A stretch of 64,000 nt of DNA from Alitta virens (lineage: Eukaryota; Annelida; Polychaeta; Phyllodocida; Nereididae). Under the pieces are notes generated by a model. That model saw nothing but the letters and a program-made list of their open reading frames with translations, did not search any database and was not told where the DNA came from. The DNA lies in NCBI GenBank assembly GCA_932294295.1, contig OW028575.1:10712558-10776557 (forward strand), written 5' to 3'. A program made the translations under genes and the position numbers. This document shows positions 22,926 to 35,352 of the stretch, in pieces (the first letter of the stretch is position 1; each line of letters starts with the position of its first letter).

Positions 22926-23455
22926 CCGCATGCCAGCATCGTTTCTACATCGTTTTGTCTGGGATCTTTGACTTGGAATGGCAGTTACGTAAGGTCTGCT
23001 GAGACACATAACCTTAGCCACACCCGTGTTGGCATTGGATGGAAAGAAAAAAAAATATTTCGGAGAATTCCTTTTACTCTTAAATCGTGTCACGGAACTC
23101 GATACTTGAATGAATTGAACTGTAGCCCGGACAAGAAAATTTCATTGAGAGAAAAAAAAAAGTAAGAGAATATCTTGGGAAGGACGGTAGAGCAATAGAT
23201 CAGCTTAGATCTTCTTGGTGGCCAGGATGTTGTGGTGAGGTGGCTGATGGCCAATGTCCATTTGCTGACCACTAGCTTGACCAGCAGAGTGACCACATGT
23301 CCTGCTACAGTGGCGTGATGAGGCATATTGGATGAGAGGGACACTCGGTTGTTTAAGAGGACACAAGACCTCCCTGGAATAATGGGCTAAAGGAGACACA
23401 GCAGAAAGGAAAAGAAGAGACAATAGATAGATAGATATATGTATAGATACAAAAA

Positions 23456-23520
23456 GGACCCCACTATAGACCACCTCATTATTAAGCCACCTTGTTATTT
23501 AGGTCACCTCATATTCGAGA
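23456..23520 (+). mobile_element. Relic of a DNA transposon end (AAGACCACC motif)
   Basis: ACCCCACTATAGACCACCTC then ATTATTAAGCCACC, then AGGTCACCTC. The reverse complement of 26085-26138 has the same layout (TAAGACCACCTCACCATTA). It looks like decayed termini of a pogo/Tigger-like family, which is an inference from style only. Confidence 0.35.
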
Positions 23521-23694
23521 CCAATACATTTATAACGACTGTACATGTTCTTAAAAGTGAGATTTTTAAGTTTTTTTTTTTTTTTTTTTAATAATTGCAG
23601 TGGCTAGATTAAAATACATTGGCTAGATTAAAATAATTGTAAGTCACTTGAAGCAGTGTTATGTCTTCTTAACAGGCTGTTACGTAAAGGCGAT

Positions 23695-23790
23695 TGTGTT
23701 TAATTGTTGATAATCAACGATTTAAGGACAACTGTACAATTGCATAATATGTACTTAACCGTATTAAAGACAACTGTAAAGAAAAGGTCC
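23695..23790 (+). repeat. Dispersed repeat E, copy 1
   Basis: Shares TTAATTGTTGA, ATCAACGATTTAA, CAATTGCATAAT and GTACTTAAC in order with 53893-53970. The core GTTGATAATCAAC is itself palindromic. Confidence 0.6.
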
Positions 23791-24305
23791 GTGATTATTT
23801 AAGCCCTGTATATAGATAATGAATGAATGAATGATAGGTAGATAGGTAGATAGATAGATAAGCCTAGGTGTGTAGTTCGTTAACTCAAGTTAGGCAAGTA
23901 AAAGCCGAGAAAAGACAACTAGACTCTTTAATGACTTTGGCAAGTCCATCTAAAGACTGGCTCAGTAAAAACTGTTTGGAGAGCGTCTAATGAGACGAGA
24001 ATCTAGAATGAGAGCCATGAGACTAGAATAAGAGACTAGAAAGAGAGAGAAAGAGAGCTACAGGTCTCTCTATGACTTTATTCGGTGCCAGCACAGTCGA
24101 CAAATGGATTTACAGCTGACCTGCTGATCTAGTATTTCAGCCGACAGAAATACCTCTGCCTGCCACGCAGGGCTGTGTTAGACTCTCCACCATACTAATG
24201 CCTAACAGGAGTTGGGACTCTAGTAGCTGTGACTCTGAATGTGACTATGGATAGCGTTCTAGTCAGGACACAGGCTGGGACTCTGAAATATGATTCTGTG
24301 ATCAG

Positions 24306-24331
24306 CCATGGAGTCACTAGAGACTCCATGG
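24306..24331. other. Perfect 10-bp hairpin
   Basis: CCATGGAGTC, loop ACTAGA, GACTCCATGG. The role is unknown; it lies in a GACTC-rich stretch. Confidence 0.5.
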
Positions 24332-24404
24332 ATCAGGACACTTGCAGTGGGGTTCGCACGTTTACATACAAATAAGCAAGATGTCATACCGTTAATGAAT
24401 TATT

Positions 24405-24535
24405 AAAATCGAAAGAAGTTGCTATATCATTAGACAGAGATTAAGGAAAATGGTTGAATGTTAATTTGAATGTAACAATGATAATTAATTTGAGAGAAAG
24501 ATACGGTAATGGAAATTAACTTTATTCTGTTAATG
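24405..24535 (+). repeat. Diverged local duplicate F, copy 1
   Basis: Collinear with 25155-25290: GTTGCT, GATTAAGGAAA, TTTGAATGT, ATGATAATT, GAGAAA, TTCTGTT. Identity looks about two thirds by eye. The class is unknown. Confidence 0.5.
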
Positions 24536-25154
24536 TATACGTATATTGCACGTGTTATTTTCAAACTTTAAACTTTATAAGTTGCTAAAAACACAGTATC
24601 AGATATTTAAGTTGAATAAGGACCTATGCCACCAACCCTGATTTTAAAAGATTCAGTTTCTGAACTAGGTCTCTTGACAATTGTCTGACAGGGAGAGACT
24701 ACAGGATTTTGCTAATGGTTATCCTTGTAGCTACACTTTAAATAAACTACTGCTGGCTTTCAGACTATAATGTAACTGCTCATGTGAACACAATCTCTGT
24801 CCTTGACCCATCAACTGCTATCCAAGGGCAATTGCAATCAATCTAAAATAACATGATGGCAATTGACCTGAACCAAAAACATGACAATGTCATGGCAAAG
24901 ACGAGGCGAGCATACAAACTTGTATTGGAAATATGTTAATGGTATAAAAGGTCAAGACATAAAAAGGCCATTTGCTGATGATAATGAGAACATCATGGCC
25001 ACTAGCCAGGACGTACAAAAACTCCCTTAGCAACATACTGCCCAACCTGCCGACTAATTATAAGCCATATTAGATACAGGCAAAGATGTTGATCGCCAGC
25101 TCCATATCAGTGAAGTCTCTCAATATGAAGTACGATTTATTTCATTCAAGTAAA

Positions 25155-25290
25155 CGGGTTGCTGAAACCTTTGATAGAAATTAAGGAAATGATAAGAATT
25201 GTTACTTTGAATGTTAAGAATGGTGATAATTCATATATAAGAGAAAATATTTGTAAAAGGAAGTGAACTACATTCTGTTCATACATGGGT
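25155..25290 (+). repeat. Diverged local duplicate F, copy 2
   Basis: Partner of 24405-24535 in the same orientation, about 750 bp away. Confidence 0.5.
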
Positions 25291-25945
25291 GGGTACATTT
25301 TTGTGCCCGACTGTACAATGTACATTTACTACATTAGTCATATCAGGGGTACAAAGGAACCTTATAAAAGCTATCTTTTACCTTAGAAGGCCACGTGCAT
25401 ACCTTCCATTTTGCACCCTTCTCATTATAAAAACACTTCGCCAAACGGTGGTATTGACAGTGAAATGCCCTTAAATATGTTGAAATTTATAAATATATCT
25501 ATCTACATCATGCTGTTTCAGGCTGCAGTATTACAAAAACAGAGTGCTTCCCTGACCATAATATAAAACCAGAGTGCGATGCGATGTCCAATACCCTGAC
25601 AGGCAATTGAATTCTGCATTGTAAACTGCACTGCTCAGTTCAGATCCACACTAGGCTCTGACACAATCTTTTGTGCCAGTTGTCTTATTACTCGTCCTGC
25701 TGGGCCTAACTGAAGCCTGGCTGTTCACCAGGTCATGCTTCTAGGTCTTGAATGCTGCAGAAATGGTTCGATGTTATCTTGCTTCAGATTAGAACAGCAC
25801 AGCTACCAAGAAATATTCATGCCACTGACAGGAGTTTGACTTTCAAAAGGATCCATGGTATGTTACACATTTAACTAGATTGGGGCAGTTTCCTTGCCTC
25901 GCCTTAGTCACAAGATACAAGACACCAAAATAACCTTAAATTGGA

Positions 25946-26010
25946 GAACCTTGTATTCGGTGCCTATGCTGAGGCAAGTAAAAGATTCCACCCATAGTAA
26001 AGCATTAAGA
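25946..26010 (+). mobile_element. SINE fragment
   Basis: CTTGTATTCGGTGCCTATGC, TGAGGCAAGTAAAAGATTCC and ACCCATAGTAAA match the SINE body. Confidence 0.7.
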
Positions 26011-26084
26011 ACTTCATGCGGAGGCTGTCTTAATAGCCAGGTAAAATGTGTAAGAATACATTTGGATCCAAAATAAGGTGTTCT

Positions 26085-26138
26085 TAACTATGTGGTGGTC
26101 TTAATGGTGAGGTGGTCTTAAATCGAGATCCATTGTAT
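26085..26138 (-). mobile_element. Relic of a DNA transposon end (AAGACCACC motif)
   Basis: The reverse complement reads TAAGACCACCTCACCATTAA, then GACCACCACATAG. Related to 23456-23520. Confidence 0.35.
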
Positions 26139-26139
26139 A

Positions 26140-27878
26140 TATGAAAAATATTATCTTTATACAAACCTTCAGAACATGTTTTCCTACCTAGGTAAAATAC
26201 AGTGACTTTCACTGTTGCTGCATCCATTTTGGAAATACAAAGGACAACCCCTTGTTGACAGCACTTGTAATTCATGTCAGACGTGACAAAAGAACCTTTT
26301 AAAATTTGACAGCACGGGTCCTATGTTATGATACAAGCATAGGCAAGCGATGGTTTGTGAAATTGTGCATTCTGCAGCAAACAGTGCACCCGCTGACAAT
26401 GAATTAGGGATGTCACATGGTGTCACACGAAAATCAAGTGCACATTATATAATGCGAGCCTTTTTACATGTCTGAACAACAAACTAATATTCTGTAATTA
26501 TGAGACATTTAGTGCATTAAGCCTACTGTCATTAGATACAATTACATTTAGGAAAGCACACTGAAAAACGTCAAAATACAAAAGTCATTTCCAATGAAAA
26601 CTTATAGTATAGCCATTAAAACTCTCTATATAAACTTTATTTATTTTTGTGCTAAATGTACAATGTCAAAAATTACAATAAAATTGTAGGTAAATTAAAA
26701 GGTAAAATCATTTTGTTAAAAATAGCATAAAAAGCCAAAATAAATTGTTCTTAACAGTATAATAGTATAAAAAGCCATATCACAGGTGTGTAAGATAATA
26801 AATAATATAATTACAATCTTGTTTTTCTAATAATATAATTATTAAATGTAAAACAGTGATATTGGCCTTTTGTTTCTATTTGCTAATCTATTAAATTTAA
26901 AAAATAAAATAAAATTAGCAAAAAACTTAACTATACAAAAATGCGACTATTTCTTTCATCACTGATTCTATCATTGATTAAACTTCATTCCTTTATTGGT
27001 GGCATTTAAGCGATAATTTAAGCAATAACACCAGTTCAAAGGAAATAATTTTGACAATTGCGGTGCAAAATTAGAATTAACCTAATTGAGAAATCTGATT
27101 TATTCGTTGTAAATTATTGTAAATGATTGAATGAGCTACAGCCTACAGGCTGGGCGGAAATATCCGTTTCTGGAAATAAGGCTATTTATTTCATGGCAAA
27201 TAAAGTTTAGATTCCAAGAATGACTCATATAATATTGGATTTTATTCGCTGAATATATAGCTAGGAGTGTCTGTTGCATAGCCTAAGTGGAATGGAAATA
27301 GGAGATCAAATCTACTAAAATGTAATATTGCATCCATATGACATGTATTAATTTCACACAAAATGGTATCCATGTACGACTACTGTAAGGCTAGTCATTT
27401 TGACGACTAATTGTAACCAATATAATGAGCTACAATAACTTATACTGAATTCTCTAAAAATCAGCTGGTTATGGTGGCATTTCTCATAATGTATCACATT
27501 CTCCTGTCATTCATTGATGATGATTAAATCACAAGAATTAATCCACAGATGACGATTCATGTATTCTGCTTTATCAATTAGATGTATCAGTATTAGACCA
27601 TGGCATTGCCCAATATTGTTGTCACAAGTAACCATAAACGATGTCCGCCAAAATAAGAAGACAAATCAGAGATGTCAGTAAGCAGCAGCAATTAATGATT
27701 GCGATGATATTCATTTGTATGAATCAACATCAGTTACCATGGCACTGCAGAGGGTGTCTGGCTGTCTTAGTGCTTTCAGTCTGGCTGTCACTTAGTAGCC
27801 TACTCTAATTGGGTTTTCTCTCAGTCAAAATGTGTCCATTTGTCAGATCAAATTTCTCAGCAATCAGTTGTAGTAGAC
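26140..27878. other. AT-rich non-coding stretch
   Basis: No gene or clear element. It is very AT-rich between 26600 and 26950. Confidence 0.4.
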
Positions 27879-28850
27879 AAAAAGGAACAATAATAATCAT
27901 CCGGCATGAATGTATGTTGTACAGCAGCAGAGTATGTTGGATGGCTGCAGAGTAGTTAGTTTACATCATGGGTTGATGCAGTATATCTCTGGTATACTCC
28001 TCCAGACCTGATATCTCTGGTATACTCCACCAGACCTGATATCTCTGGTATACTCCTCCAGACCTGATATCTCTGGTATACTCCTCCAGACCTGATATCT
28101 CTGGTATACTCCCCAGAACTGATATCCCTGGTATACTCCACCAGACCTGATATCCCTGGTATACTCCACCAGACCTGATATCTCTGGTATACTCCACCAG
28201 ACCTGATATCCCTGGAATACTCCCCCAGACCTGATATCTCTGGTATACTCCTCCAGACCTGATATCCCTGGAATACTCCCCCCAGACCTGATATCCCTGG
28301 TATACTCCCCCAGACCTGATATCCCTGGAATACTCCCCCAGACCTGATATCTCTGGTATACTCCAAAAAGGAACAATAATAATCATCCGGCATGAATGTA
28401 TGTTGTACAGCAGCAGAGTATGTTGGATGGCTGCAGAGTAGTTAGTTTACATCATGGGTTGATGCAGTATATCTCTGGTATACTCCTCCAGACCTGATAT
28501 CTCTGGTATACTCCACCAGACCTGATATCTCTGGTATACTCCTCCAGACCTGATATCTCTGGTATACTCCTCCAGACCTGATATCTCTGGTATACTCCCC
28601 AGAACTGATATCCCTGGTATACTCCACCAGACCTGATATCCCTGGTATACTCCACCAGACCTGATATCTCTGGTATACTCCACCAGACCTGATATCCCTG
28701 GAATACTCCCCCAGACCTGATATCTCTGGTATACTCCTCCAGACCTGATATCCCTGGAATACTCCCCCCAGACCTGATATCCCTGGAATACTCCCCCAGA
28801 CCTGATATCTCTGGAATACTCCCCCAGACCTGATATCTCTGGTATACTCC
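27879..28850. repeat. 486-bp tandem duplication at minisatellite edge
   Basis: 27879-28364 is followed directly by a second copy at 28365-28850. Unique flank (GGAACAATAATAATCATCCG at 27884 and again at 28370) and the first minisatellite units are duplicated together. The copies differ only slightly, so the event is recent. Confidence 0.88.
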
Positions 28851-30055
28851 TCCAGATCTGATATCCTTGGTATACTCCCCCAGACCTGATATCCCTGGAA
28901 TACTTCCCCAGACCTGATATCTCTGGTATACTCCTCCAGACCTGATATCCCTGGTATACTCCCCCCAGACCTGATATCCCTGGAATACTCCCCCAGACCT
29001 GATATCTCTGGTATACTCCTCAAGACCTGATATCCCTGGAATACTCCCCCAGACCTGATATCCCTGGAATACTCCCCCAGACCTGATATCTCTGGTATAC
29101 TCCTCCAGACCTGATATCCCTGGTATACTCCCTCAGACCTGATATCCCTGGAATACTCCCCCAGACCTGATATCTCTGGTATACTCCTCCAGACCTGATA
29201 TCCCTGGTATACTCCTCCAGACCTGATATCCCTGGTATACTCCCCCAGACCTGATATCCCTGGAATACTCACCCAGACCTGATATCTCTGGTATACTCCT
29301 CCAGACCTGATATCCCTGGTATACTCCCCCAGACCTGATATCCCTGGAATATTCCCCCAGACCTGATATCTCTGGTATACTCCTCCAGACCTGATATCCC
29401 TGGTATACTCCCCCAGACCTGATATCTCTGGTATACTCCCCAAAACTGATATCCCTGGTATACTCTTCCAGACCTGATATCCCTGGTATACTCCCCCAGA
29501 CCTGATATCTCTGGTATACTCCCCAGAACTGATATCCCTGGTATACTCCCCCAGACCTGATATCTCTGGTATACTCTTCCAGACCTGATATCCCTGGTAT
29601 ACTCCCCCAGACCTGATATCTCTGGTATACTCCTCAAGACCTGATATCCCTGGAATACTCCCCCAGACCTGATATCCCTGGAATACTCCCCCAGACCTGA
29701 TATCTCTGGTATACTCCTCCAGACCTGATATCTCTGGTATACTTCTCCAGACCTGATATCCCTGGTATACTCCCCCAGACCTGATATCTCTGGTATACTC
29801 TTCCAGACCTGATATCCCTGGTATACTCCCCCAGACCTGATATCCCTGGAATATTCCCCCAGACCTGATATCCCTGGTATACTCCCCCAGACCTGATATC
29901 TCTGGTATACTCCCCCAGACCTGATATCCCTGGTATACTCCACCAGACCTGATATCCCTGGTATACTCCACCAGACCTGATATCTCTGGTATACTCCACC
30001 AGACCTGATGTCTCTGGTATACTCCCCAGAACTGATATCCCTGGTATACTCTTCC
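27985..30055. repeat. 28-bp minisatellite, about 70 units
   Basis: The unit is CAGACCTGATATCYCTGG followed by WATACTCCMC; it is interrupted once by duplicated unique DNA (about 28364-28470). Each unit holds an EcoRV site (GATATC) flanked by CCAGA and TCTGG, a possible hairpin. The unit has no stop in any minus-strand frame and 28 is not a multiple of 3, so all three frames stay open for up to 560 codons. This is not a gene. Confidence 0.97.
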
Positions 30056-30059
30056 AGTC

Positions 30060-32030
30060 CCTAATTTGCCCCCTGCATTTGAATGGGAAAAGCCTTGTAT
30101 AAGGGAGAAAATGCACCAAGGCATGGGATAAATCTCAACATAGAATGAGCCATTTTTATCAGGTTATACTGTATGTATTTGTGGTTATGACATCATTTCC
30201 AATAGGCATACAACGAGGAGTGGCAATAAACACGCATTTATTGTGTAAAGCCAGTCTCTGCAAAGTAGATGTATAATTTTCACATGTATATGAATTTGAT
30301 CTCCCACAAACACAGTATTTAGAGGAAGTTTAAATGCACCTAGCGTTATCTTACAACTCAAAAGAAATCCATATTGGCTCTGTACATCTGAACAGATTAT
30401 AATGTATAAAAAATAATAATAAAGAAAAACATTCTGTTAAAGACAAAAGTTAATATGTTACAGAATTGTTGCCGCAATACTAATATCAATGATAACCCAA
30501 CAGTTTTGTTTAGTTTGTGTCATGCAAATCGGAGGCAAATATAATGATGAGCAGACACAAATAAAGTCCAAAAACCTGAGTGGAGCAAATATACAGAGAA
30601 GCTCTATGTAATTCTCTGCCATATTCCTTCTACAAGCCATTCTATGTAGTTAAAACGCCATTGGGCAAAGTCATTAAGATGTAACAAGTGATTTCATACT
30701 ACAACTCACACAGGGTTTTTTCCTCGCAGTCTGTAATTGACCATTAAAGCAAGGAGGGTACTCCAAAGAGCTTGCTATGCGCAGGTCTTGGGTGGACTCT
30801 AAATCTCATAAACTTGCTACTTTGGGCTTGACCAGAAAATAAGCTTAAACCGCTTAATCTCATATTCTCACCAGTGGCTGGTTGAGGCATTGTGGGACTT
30901 CAAACCATCTACCAAAGCAAGCTAGCTAGAATAACTCAAAGAATCCCTCCCTGAAGAACTCCCTCCTAAGAATGATACTCCTTATAATTGCTTTTTCACA
31001 GAGCTAGCTGGCCAAGGTGTATGTGGTGGCGTGCGCATAACAAATGATGTTCAACACCCAGAAAAAATATTCTTGCTTCCCGACATAATTTGCAAACACA
31101 TGCATGACAAAGCAGCCTGAAATTGTGTGCCATCTTGCAAAGGAAATGTTTACTTCACTTGGTAGTAAAACGTTGTTTTTTTCTTACGTTGCCATGGCTT
31201 CCTTTAACTTATTTAATACTTTTTGTGCAGTATTTAGAAACTGACATCAATTGGTGTCAGTGTATATTATATAAGATGTCAGCTGTTTTCATTATAAAAA
31301 TTGACAGAAAAGCTAAATTAATGTATGCTAGAATGGGTTATTGGTACAGGTAACATGACATTGTACATTTAAATATTTGTTAAGGCCCATGGCTAGGTTA
31401 ATAATAAAATCATACAATTAACACATGCCCCATCTTCATGTTGTGCATGATATATGTACACATATATACATTAAAACAGTCAAGGTCACTGGTTTAAAAC
31501 ACAAGCGTATTTTCAGAGCAATGTTTCTTTTCAAAAACTCCATTACAATGTACAGTGAAAAAGCTTGAAAGCTTGGTTGTACGCTTATGTACTGCACTTT
31601 GACAACAGTCACATCACACAGACCCACATCAAACAACTAACAATGTGGCTCACACACAAAGCTACATATGTAAAGAGACTAATGCAGATTAGGAATTCCA
31701 TTCGTGACAGCCTGGAATAAATTGCATTGAGCATTTGTCCAGCCCTGGGGGAATGGATTCATTGCAAAAATCATGGGTCATATTCTTTGGTCGTTGATGT
31801 GCTGCAGTTCTTAAATTCACCAGGACTTTTGAATGATTTAATGTTTAAGGCAGACAAATAATTCACTTGGACTTCACTTTCCAGACAACTGTTTGCAGGG
31901 TAGAAAATGGCATTATAATTTGGGTCAGATTATATTGCCTAAAAAATAAAAGTCCATAATTATATATTTTGTTGACCAACCTACAGGTCATAAGCTGACT
32001 GACGAATGTTTTTGGAGCAAAGAAAACTAC
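30060..32030. other. Non-coding stretch
   Basis: No gene or element recognised. A weak tRNA-like string lies near 30740-30800. Confidence 0.4.
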
Positions 32031-32037
32031 TTATGTA

Positions 32038-32348
32038 CAGTTAGTTTCATTAAAAACGGCCTGTCAAATTAAACCCAGACAAAGCTAGACAATTTCTGCT
32101 GTGAGATGCTACCTGCCACTAAACGGAACTGTATGGCTATAGCTGACTACTCAAAGCCGGATCTAAAAGTTATTTGTCTTCTTTTTTGTTGTTGTTGAAA
32201 AGATGCATGCCTATTGCAGTGGTGGTAGGTATAAGATGACTATAGGCTAGGAGTAGACAGAAGCAGCTGGTTTTAGCCAGTTATAGCTACAGCCAGGAAT
32301 AGGTTGCTACAGCTGTCTAGAGTCGACCGTATCTTATGAAACTAACTG
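32038..32348. mobile_element. TA-flanked MITE family B, copy 3 (311 bp)
   Basis: Perfect 13-bp ends CAGTTAGTTTCAT and ATGAAACTAACTG with TA on both sides (32036-32037, 32349-32350). Its length and interior suggest it is closest to the intact form of the family. Confidence 0.9.
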
Positions 32349-32349
32349 T

Positions 32350-34700
32350 AGATCTTTTCTACATCTGACAACTGTCACGAGGTCCTACACATTGGTATTC
32401 TTCAAATACGTTTGTAAACCAACCATGCAACTGCCTTACAAGCGTCTTTCTAATACAATGCATTATGTTTGTCAAAGGAAGAGAAAAATATAAAGAAAAA
32501 GAAGAGCACAATTTAACGCCTGGCTGCCTTGCAACTTGTTTATTTTCTGGCATATAGATATAAACAATGGCATTTTTTGCTTGTATAAATGCTGTCTACT
32601 AGCTTGCCCCTGCGATCCAACTGACGCAATAAATGTCCTACAGGCACGGCAGGGCCAGTAGGGAGACACGACAGTTTTATGCATTCCACAATTGTTAGCA
32701 GGCAATAACCGAACAATACAGACAATATGGGCAATGTTTACAGCAGCCATTCCCTGTACACCGCTACAACGTTACAGGCCTGTATTTTACAAAGGTCGTT
32801 TGAGCTGTAGACACATGCAAATGTAAACAAAATTGAGTACTTTTTCTTTCTGCAAATGTGTGTAAATTACATTAGCTGGTGATTGTGAGCACCACGGATG
32901 TGTAAACAAGATTGAAACACAAGGTGACTGTCAAATATATATGTTTTAATGAAAAATCACAATGTGCCTTACTGGAGTTCTCTTCGTCTCCTGTAAACGG
33001 CCACTGCATTGCAACTCCCCTGAACAGAAACCCTCTATTCAGCGGTCACCTTTCTTAAACTACCAGAAATTTGTGACTGCACTAAGATACAGTCCCAAGA
33101 TAAGTTTAAAAACATAGCTTTTTTGTGTAATGGGCATTTGAATAAATGTTGAAGAATAACAAGATCACCAAGTCGTGAGTTTTTGGTATCAATTGGCAGA
33201 AATGCTGGGGTCGAGATCTAGTGCACTACTTCTGTTCTGTGCATTTGGAGTTTTCTTACATTCCCAGTCCCTCATTACTGAGTACACTGCATCTGTAGGT
33301 CTTTGGTATTATCCACCTTACATTACTAATTGACACATTTAAAGCAGGCGTGATTCAGGGCTGTCCTGTTTATCCATGAAGACGTCCCTGGGACATCCAT
33401 TTCACCCTGATCTCGTCAATGACACCCTGGAAGGGGCAATAAAACCCTGTCTGGACTTACCCTGCTTTAAGAGATGACCAGCATGATGCAGCAGGCATCT
33501 CATCTCCGACTTGATTGATCACTGATTAAACTGAGTGATAAAACTGCTGGCAGTCATGCTGGGATTGGAAACGACCGGATTAATTCCTTTCTCAAACACC
33601 CTCTTTAGCTACCCCAGTACAGGGTGCTTGTTAGCTTAGATGTTGTGCCATATTTGCACGATTACTAACTGGGTGATTTTTTGCACCCCTATATTGTTTA
33701 AGAAAATTACAGAAATTCAAGTCGTGCCATATATCTCTGATTTGAATCTGTCTACAAATTGTTTTTACTTTTAATTGTCTTAATGTTTAGAATTGTCTTA
33801 ATTTTTTATCTATATCAAAAAATAACTATATAATACTAATTTTGCTAATGTATTTACATTTCAACATTCTTCGTATAATGTTGCCACTATAAATATTTAT
33901 CTTATTTATTTCCCAGATTTCATTTTACAAACGAGACCATTGCCAAGTGAAAAATAGAATTTTTATCAAGTAAATTCGGTACACTTGGATTAAGGAGCTG
34001 GATAAAGGGTATTCCCCAATACAGCAGCCAGCTATTTACACGCCTAACAAGGCACCCAGCAGGCAGGAATTTGCATTTACATGGACACAAGATGTAGAGG
34101 CCTAGATGTAAAGGAGAAGAAAGGGGTAAATTAGAAAGATAGAAAGAACAACTCAAGGAAGTAAGTCACTGTACAATTAACTTTTGGATAGAATACAAGA
34201 CTGCCTGAAGAATTAAGTAATGAGCAACTTAGTAAACCCATTCATTCAGTGAAAGACACCTAAATGACATGATGATGATATGATAAAGTTTACTAAAAAC
34301 TGGCCTTCTATGATATTGCCGAAATATTTGCCAGTCAGTTCAGCTAGAACCCTCAAAATGTCTTTAATGTGAAACGTGACAGAAGTGATATATCCTGTAT
34401 TATTAGGCATAGAGATAGACCTCGCTGACACGAAGACCTAATCTTGGCATGTTTTTCCCCCATCATCTAAAGAGTTGGATTTTCATCAGGGAATTCCCCC
34501 TCAGTGGTTGTTACTGCACCTGCTATTTTCACCCCCATTTCTCACAGCTTGCCTGCCTCTCTCTGACTTTTTCCACCCCCTGTGACCTCCTTTCGGATGA
34601 ATTACGCAATCAGCCTTACATCAACCCATCACGAACCCGCCTCCTCCCCTCTGGTATCTGAACATCTGAAATTGCTACGTCCCTTGATCCCTTGCCGCTG
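32350..34700. other. Non-coding stretch
   Basis: No gene recognised. Short frames at 32472-32750 and 33920-34156 have no familiar domain. Confidence 0.4.
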
Positions 34701-34710
34701 GCAGAGAGGT

Positions 34711-34745
34711 TGACCTGACCACGTGACACGTGACCTTGACCTCCG
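34711..34745. promoter_or_regulatory. Paired E-boxes among nuclear-receptor half-sites
   Basis: TGACCT at 34711-34716, CACGTG at 34720-34725 and 34727-34732, TGACCTTGA at 34731-34739 (reverse of TCAAGGTCA) and TGACCT again at 34737-34742. About 35 bp downstream AACATGGCCGCC opens a 36-codon frame (34777-34887) in good start context. A promoter or first exon is possible but unsupported otherwise. Confidence 0.35.
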
Positions 34746-35203
34746 ACCTACTTCTCCAGACGCCATATAAGCCAACATGGCCGCCAACAATCCATCAACG
34801 TCTACAATGGGTGACTGCTTAGTGGCTTCAGTCTGGCCTATTGCTACATCTGTACATGTGCAGATGACTATCTCCCATTTTTGCTGATTTGCTGATAGCA
34901 TCTATAGGCCTAATATATTTCCAAGTGATGTAGTAGGTCCTATATATGCCAATATTTTGATGGAGTCATATTCATTGAAAACAGTAAATTTTACAATGGT
35001 AAAGAGAATGTCAACACGGTCCCTTTGCGGTATCACTTTATCATGATAATATCACTTTGTTGTATGAATACAAATGAAGAAAAAAATTAATGTATAACAT
35101 GATGATACACAAAAGCTTCACAGCTGCAGAAATCTAATCGACAATCTATGCAATTTCAAATCTTAGGCGATGTTTTTTACATGGCTGATTTGTAAGAGGG
35201 AAT

Positions 35204-35209
35204 TTTATT
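35204..35209 (-). terminator. Candidate poly(A) signal of the protease gene
   Basis: TTTATT on the plus strand, i.e. AATAAA on the minus strand, about 145 bases beyond the protease stop codon. Confidence 0.45.
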
Positions 35210-35352
35210 CACATACAATGATCAGATCTATAGTGCTCACTAGTCAGAGGAACAAAACATAATCTTGTATATATATATATTATATAGTATCATTTCTAGT
35301 ATCTGCTGTTTTTCAAACATTGCTTTGTTTTACTATTTAGGCCTAGATATAT

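Noticed and set aside
27985..30055. CRISPR array
   Set aside because: Repeats of 28 bp are directly adjacent with no spacers, in animal-type DNA.
28442..30124. 560-codon open frame and overlapping frames in the 28-bp minisatellite
   Set aside because: The repeat unit has no stop on the minus strand in any frame, and all three frames carry the same shifted peptides. This is a repeat artefact, not a gene.
33340..33400. GVIQGCP string resembling a reverse transcriptase motif
   Set aside because: Followed by a stop, with no other reverse transcriptase block in order around it.
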